Below, in pieces: positions 5,997 through 8,236 of a DNA stretch of 8,236 nucleotides. The DNA is from an uncultured Bdellovibrio sp. (lineage in GTDB: Bacteria; Bdellovibrionota; Bdellovibrionia; Bdellovibrionales; Bdellovibrionaceae). How positions within the stretch are numbered: the stretch's first letter is position 1; each line of letters starts with the position of its first letter. Location: NCBI GenBank assembly GCA_946482355.1, contig CAMLRE010000073.1, positions 1 through 8,236 on the forward strand. Direction: 5' to 3'. Under the pieces are notes generated by a model. It had not been told where the DNA came from, ran no database searches, and was given only the letters and a program-made list of their open reading frames with translations. Both the position numbers and the translations under genes were made by a program.

Positions 5997-6016
5997 CAGG
6001 ACTGCATTTCAGGACT
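5997..6016. repeat. Short direct repeat CAGGACT (two copies)
   Basis: CAGGACT occurs at 5997-6003 and 6010-6016, 13 nt start to start, in the gap between the sensor and regulator genes. It lies upstream of the palindrome at 5966-5987 with respect to minus-strand transcription. It could be a pair of activator half-sites. Two 7-nt copies are weak evidence and chance is a fair explanation. Confidence 0.2.
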
Positions 6017-6040
6017 TTGGAAGGCCGAGTCGTGCTGCTA

Positions 6041-6056
6041 AAAAATATGCATTTTT
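6041..6056 (-). other. AT-rich palindrome just after the sensor gene
   Basis: AAAAAT (6041-6046) and ATTTTT (6051-6056) flank ATGC, 9 nt downstream of the sensor stop codon. On the minus strand the right arm merges into a run of six T residues. It could be a weak, AU-only transcription end or RNA processing site. The lack of G-C pairs in the stem makes a classical intrinsic terminator unlikely, so read-through into the regulator gene is possible. Confidence 0.2.
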
Positions 6057-6065
6057 CTTAACATT

Positions 6066-7877
6066 TTAGTTACGACTAGCCTTCGGTAAAGTCATACGCA
6101 TTGCGACCCACGAGGCGTTCGGTTCGGTTAATTCGACTTGAAATCCTTGATCTATTAAGGACTTATGAATCACCAGAAAGTATATATTCTTGTTCTTTTG
6201 CTCATCATTTAGCGGCCCGATGTTGGCTTGTAAGTCTAAATGAAAGTTGATTTGGTCCTGGGAAAATTTTACCTCAATCAATCCGGTCTGCGTGTTCTTC
6301 TGTAAACGCACACGGCGCAAGCCTTCAATGAAAAAGTTAAAAATAAGATTTAACGAATCACGAAAGTTTGAGCGCGAAACCGTGATGGAATCAGTGATTT
6401 GATCTAAATTTTGCACCACTTTAATGTTTTCAATTTTAAACGCGAGTTCATTCATCTTTAAAGATTCTAAAAGTAGATCTTTAAATAAAACGTTTTCTTT
6501 TTCTTGTGTGTGCGGACGGCGCGAAAAGATCAAAAGATTTTCAATAATCTGCTTCATGCGCTGAGCGGCCATATTCATATCTTTTAATTCGCCTTGCAAA
6601 GGATGTTCTTTATTTAACTCCATCTGAAGGATTTGAATGTAAGAAATGATTCCACCCAAAGGATTATTTAACTCATGCGCAATTGAAGAAGAAATAAGGC
6701 CCAGCTCTTTCATTTTAGCTGTTTGGCTTAAACGCTGCTCGAGCATTTTTTCTTCGGTGACATCGACATAAAAATGCACCCAGTGGCTGTTTCGATCTTC
6801 GTAGCCGGCTAGGCGCTGTGACTGCACATTATGAAACGTGGTTGTGGTTTCAGTCTGTGTTTGCACCTGAAAGTTAGTGCCAAACTTACAACCCACACAC
6901 GGTGATTCGCGGTTAAACATCACTTCATAGCACTTTGGATTTTCACTTTTGACCGGGTAGCGGTGAAAAGCTTTGTTCGACTCTAAAATGCGGTAGTCTT
7001 TGTTAACCACTAAAAGTGGGTAAGCGGTTGAATTAAATGCGGTAGATACAATTTTTTCTAAGTGCTGCTGTTCACTTAAAGATTCAGCTTTGGCTAAATT
7101 AAAATGAAGGGCATCAGAAACTTTTTGAAACATTTCGTTATCAGAACTTCTGAACGGGCGGTTATTACCCTTCATAAAATAAATATAATACTTCGAACAC
7201 TGCTTCTTTACAAAAAAGCTGGGAAGCTGTGTTTGTAAGTCTTTTTCAAAGTTTTCAGCCAAGTAATCAGGAATAATTTTAATCCAGGTGGCCGCCGTAG
7301 CTTGCGGTAATAACTCATTCAGTAAAGTTTCAATGCGGGTCACATCATTTTCTTCAGATAGACTGAATAAAATTTTACGCAAAGATTCGATACGGTTATT
7401 TACTTCTAAGATCTTTTGCCTGCGGTCGATCAGCTCTTGCTGGTCTTGAAAAATCTGCTGGCGAAGCGAAGCTTTGATCTGTTGGTCTTGGTCAATTAAT
7501 TCAGATGTTAAACGTCTTTTAGCTTCGTTTTGTCTTTGCAGATCTAAATTTTCTAACTGGTTAAAAACTAATTTTTCAGTCAGCTCGTTTTTATTTAAAA
7601 TCTGATCTGGCTTAAATTGATTATATAAATCAGCGCTAATTTGCGATTGTTCATTTTCAAAAACCAGATAGCAGTAATTAAAATTAATCTGCGCGCGAAC
7701 CTTGGCTAAATCAGGTAACTGTTTTTCGCCGATAATTAAAATATCGGTACTGACTTTATGATCGACTGATTTTAGGTAAGGAGATTCAAGTAAAGAGTAA
7801 GCAAAACCATTTTGGATTAATCCATCGAGAGCGTGATTCGGCGATGCAACGGCGACACGACACTCTAAAGTTGGCAT
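6066..7877 (-). CDS. Cytosolic PAS/HisKA sensor protein with a degenerate ATPase domain
   Basis: This 603-residue protein has no membrane segment. Residues 1-105 resemble a receiver fold (CRVAVAS, TDILIIG) without its phospho-Asp: the expected position is Gly50. A Gln-rich coiled coil follows at 108-170, a GAF-like region at 175-262 and a PAS domain at 275-378 with Cys316, Cys327 and Cys330 (CVGC). The HisKA helix pair (385-455) keeps the H-box IAHELNNPLGG with His401 and an ExxN phosphatase-type pattern (Glu402-Asn405). The C-terminal part keeps a remnant N-box (LNLIFN, Asn514) and the closing MTLP strand, but DxGxG, the F-box and GxGxG cannot be found. Autophosphorylation is therefore doubtful, and a phosphatase or trans-phosphorylated role is possible. 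The ATG overlaps the HAD gene by 13 nt; AGGAG lies 11 nt upstream. The response-regulator gene follows, so it probably senses a cytosolic signal for that regulator. Confidence 0.85.
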   Translation of the reverse strand: MPTLECRVAVASPNHALDGLIQNGFAYSLLESPYLKSVDHKVSTDILIIGEKQLPDLAKVRAQINFNYCYLVFENEQSQISADLYNQFKPDQILNKNELTEKLVFNQLENLDLQRQNEAKRRLTSELIDQDQQIKASLRQQIFQDQQELIDRRQKILEVNNRIESLRKILFSLSEENDVTRIETLLNELLPQATAATWIKIIPDYLAENFEKDLQTQLPSFFVKKQCSKYYIYFMKGNNRPFRSSDNEMFQKVSDALHFNLAKAESLSEQQHLEKIVSTAFNSTAYPLLVVNKDYRILESNKAFHRYPVKSENPKCYEVMFNRESPCVGCKFGTNFQVQTQTETTTTFHNVQSQRLAGYEDRNSHWVHFYVDVTEEKMLEQRLSQTAKMKELGLISSSIAHELNNPLGGIISYIQILQMELNKEHPLQGELKDMNMAAQRMKQIIENLLIFSRRPHTQEKENVLFKDLLLESLKMNELAFKIENIKVVQNLDQITDSITVSRSNFRDSLNLIFNFFIEGLRRVRLQKNTQTGLIEVKFSQDQINFHLDLQANIGPLNDEQKNKNIYFLVIHKSLIDQGFQVELTEPNASWVAMRMTLPKASRN

Positions 7878-8236
7878 GCGGCAATTAACTCCTGATGGGT
7901 TTTGATATGAAAGTGCGGTTGAAATTCAGGTTCTTTTGGAACTGAACCGCGGTCTTCACCGAATTCAAAATAACAAGCCCAGGCACCGATTTGGCGGGCG
8001 TCTTTAATTTCAGAAGATAGCGAATTACCGATGCAAAGGAGTTCGTCAGGCTTAATGCTATCGCTTTCTAAAATCATTTTAAAAGCGGTGAATTTTTTTT
8101 CAGAATTTAAGCTGTTTACAACAAACACTTTTTTAAAATAGTCAGCAATACCTAAGCTTTTAATTTTTGCGGCCTGGGCATCTTGAAAACTGATCAGTCT
8201 GAATTTTTTGATCCATAATATCAGCCACTTTTTGCG
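7865..8236 (-). CDS. HAD-superfamily hydrolase, C-terminal part
   Basis: The frame is open from the right window edge to TAG at 7865-7867, giving 123 residues of a gene whose start lies outside. Visible HAD features are a motif II-like strand (RLISFQDAQ, Ser), the helix and turn KIKSLGIADYF, a motif III lysine region (NSEKKFTAF), and motif IV as LLCIGNSLSSEI followed by KDARQIGAWACYF. Motif I, with the nucleophilic Asp, is outside the window. Motif IV reads GNSxxxE where most members have GDSxxxD. GNSxxSD variants are known in one HAD branch, so the first change may be normal there. The family mostly dephosphorylates small metabolites; the substrate cannot be told. A shorter frame starting at the GTG at 8126-8128 would split the fold, so the open upstream codons are taken as coding. 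Its 3' end overlaps the sensor gene by 13 nt, suggesting co-transcription. Confidence 0.75.
   Translation of the reverse strand, partial: RKKWLILWIKKFRLISFQDAQAAKIKSLGIADYFKKVFVVNSLNSEKKFTAFKMILESDSIKPDELLCIGNSLSSEIKDARQIGAWACYFEFGEDRGSVPKEPEFQPHFHIKTHQELIAACQL

Noticed and set aside
5945..6000. A sigma-54 promoter before the response-regulator gene (TGGCC followed by TTTG on the minus strand)
   Set aside because: The downstream GC element at the required 10-nt spacing is missing, so the GG-N10-GC rule is not met.
5990..6030. A possible intrinsic terminator after the sensor gene, with GGCC on both sides and a T run on the minus strand
   Set aside because: Only the outer GGCC tetrads pair; the inner sequence is a direct repeat (CAGGACT), not an inverted one, so no stable stem leads into the T run.
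8126..8128. GTG start for an 87-residue HAD-like protein
   Set aside because: The frame stays open upstream to the window edge and the upstream codons encode the motif II strand and helix of the same fold, so this GTG is an internal valine codon.
1..8236. CRISPR arrays, insertion sequences, tRNA or rRNA genes
   Set aside because: No regularly spaced repeats, transposase-like frames, terminal inverted repeats of element size, or tRNA/rRNA signatures were seen on either strand.

Overview
The window is about 40% G+C by eye and densely coded. Six clear protein-coding genes (two of them cut by the window edges, plus a partial seventh at the left edge) all lie on the minus strand, so transcription runs right to left. 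The only plus-strand gene candidate is a 32-codon open frame in the single long intergenic gap. The gene mix suggests a Gram-negative member of the Bdellovibrionota or another former deltaproteobacterial group: an outer-membrane-type von Willebrand A lipoprotein, a large cytosolic class III cyclase with an SRPBCC and zinc-ribbon front end, an NtrC-type regulator and a PAS kinase. The assignment to a group is inference from gene content and base composition, because there is no rRNA or marker gene here.

Right part (about 5900-8236). The 3' part of a HAD-superfamily phosphatase-like gene overlaps by 13 nt the start of a cytosolic PAS/HisKA sensor protein. The sensor keeps its phospho-accepting histidine (H401) but has lost the recognisable ATP-binding glycine boxes. 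A 167-nt gap follows, holding a perfect TTTTTGAC-N6-GTCAAAAA palindrome over a TTGACA box, a second perfect palindrome (AGATCATcATGATCT), and a good Shine-Dalgarno sequence.

Middle (2719-5898). An NtrC-family sigma-54 response regulator (receiver, AAA+, Fis-type HTH) is followed after 21 nt by a class III nucleotide cyclase. The two probably form one operon that joins sigma-54-dependent control to cyclic-nucleotide production. The upstream sensor is the natural partner of the regulator, but it may act as a phosphatase or need another kinase in trans.

Gap (2346-2718). This holds the upstream region of the lipoprotein gene and a compact plus-strand element: a 12-bp AU-rich inverted repeat, an ideal AGGAGG ribosome site, and an open frame for a 32-residue protein with one hydrophobic segment. 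The Shine-Dalgarno sequence is perfectly complementary, over 8 nt, to the last codons of the same frame. This is the most unusual part of the window and could be a small membrane protein or a type I toxin-like unit.

Left part (1-2345). A von Willebrand A lipoprotein gene is followed after 9 nt by a pabA/trpG-type glutamine amidotransferase. That gene overlaps by 13 nt a gene running off the left edge, which by context is the chorismate-binding partner subunit (pabB type). This pair would make aminodeoxychorismate for folate or, less likely, anthranilate.
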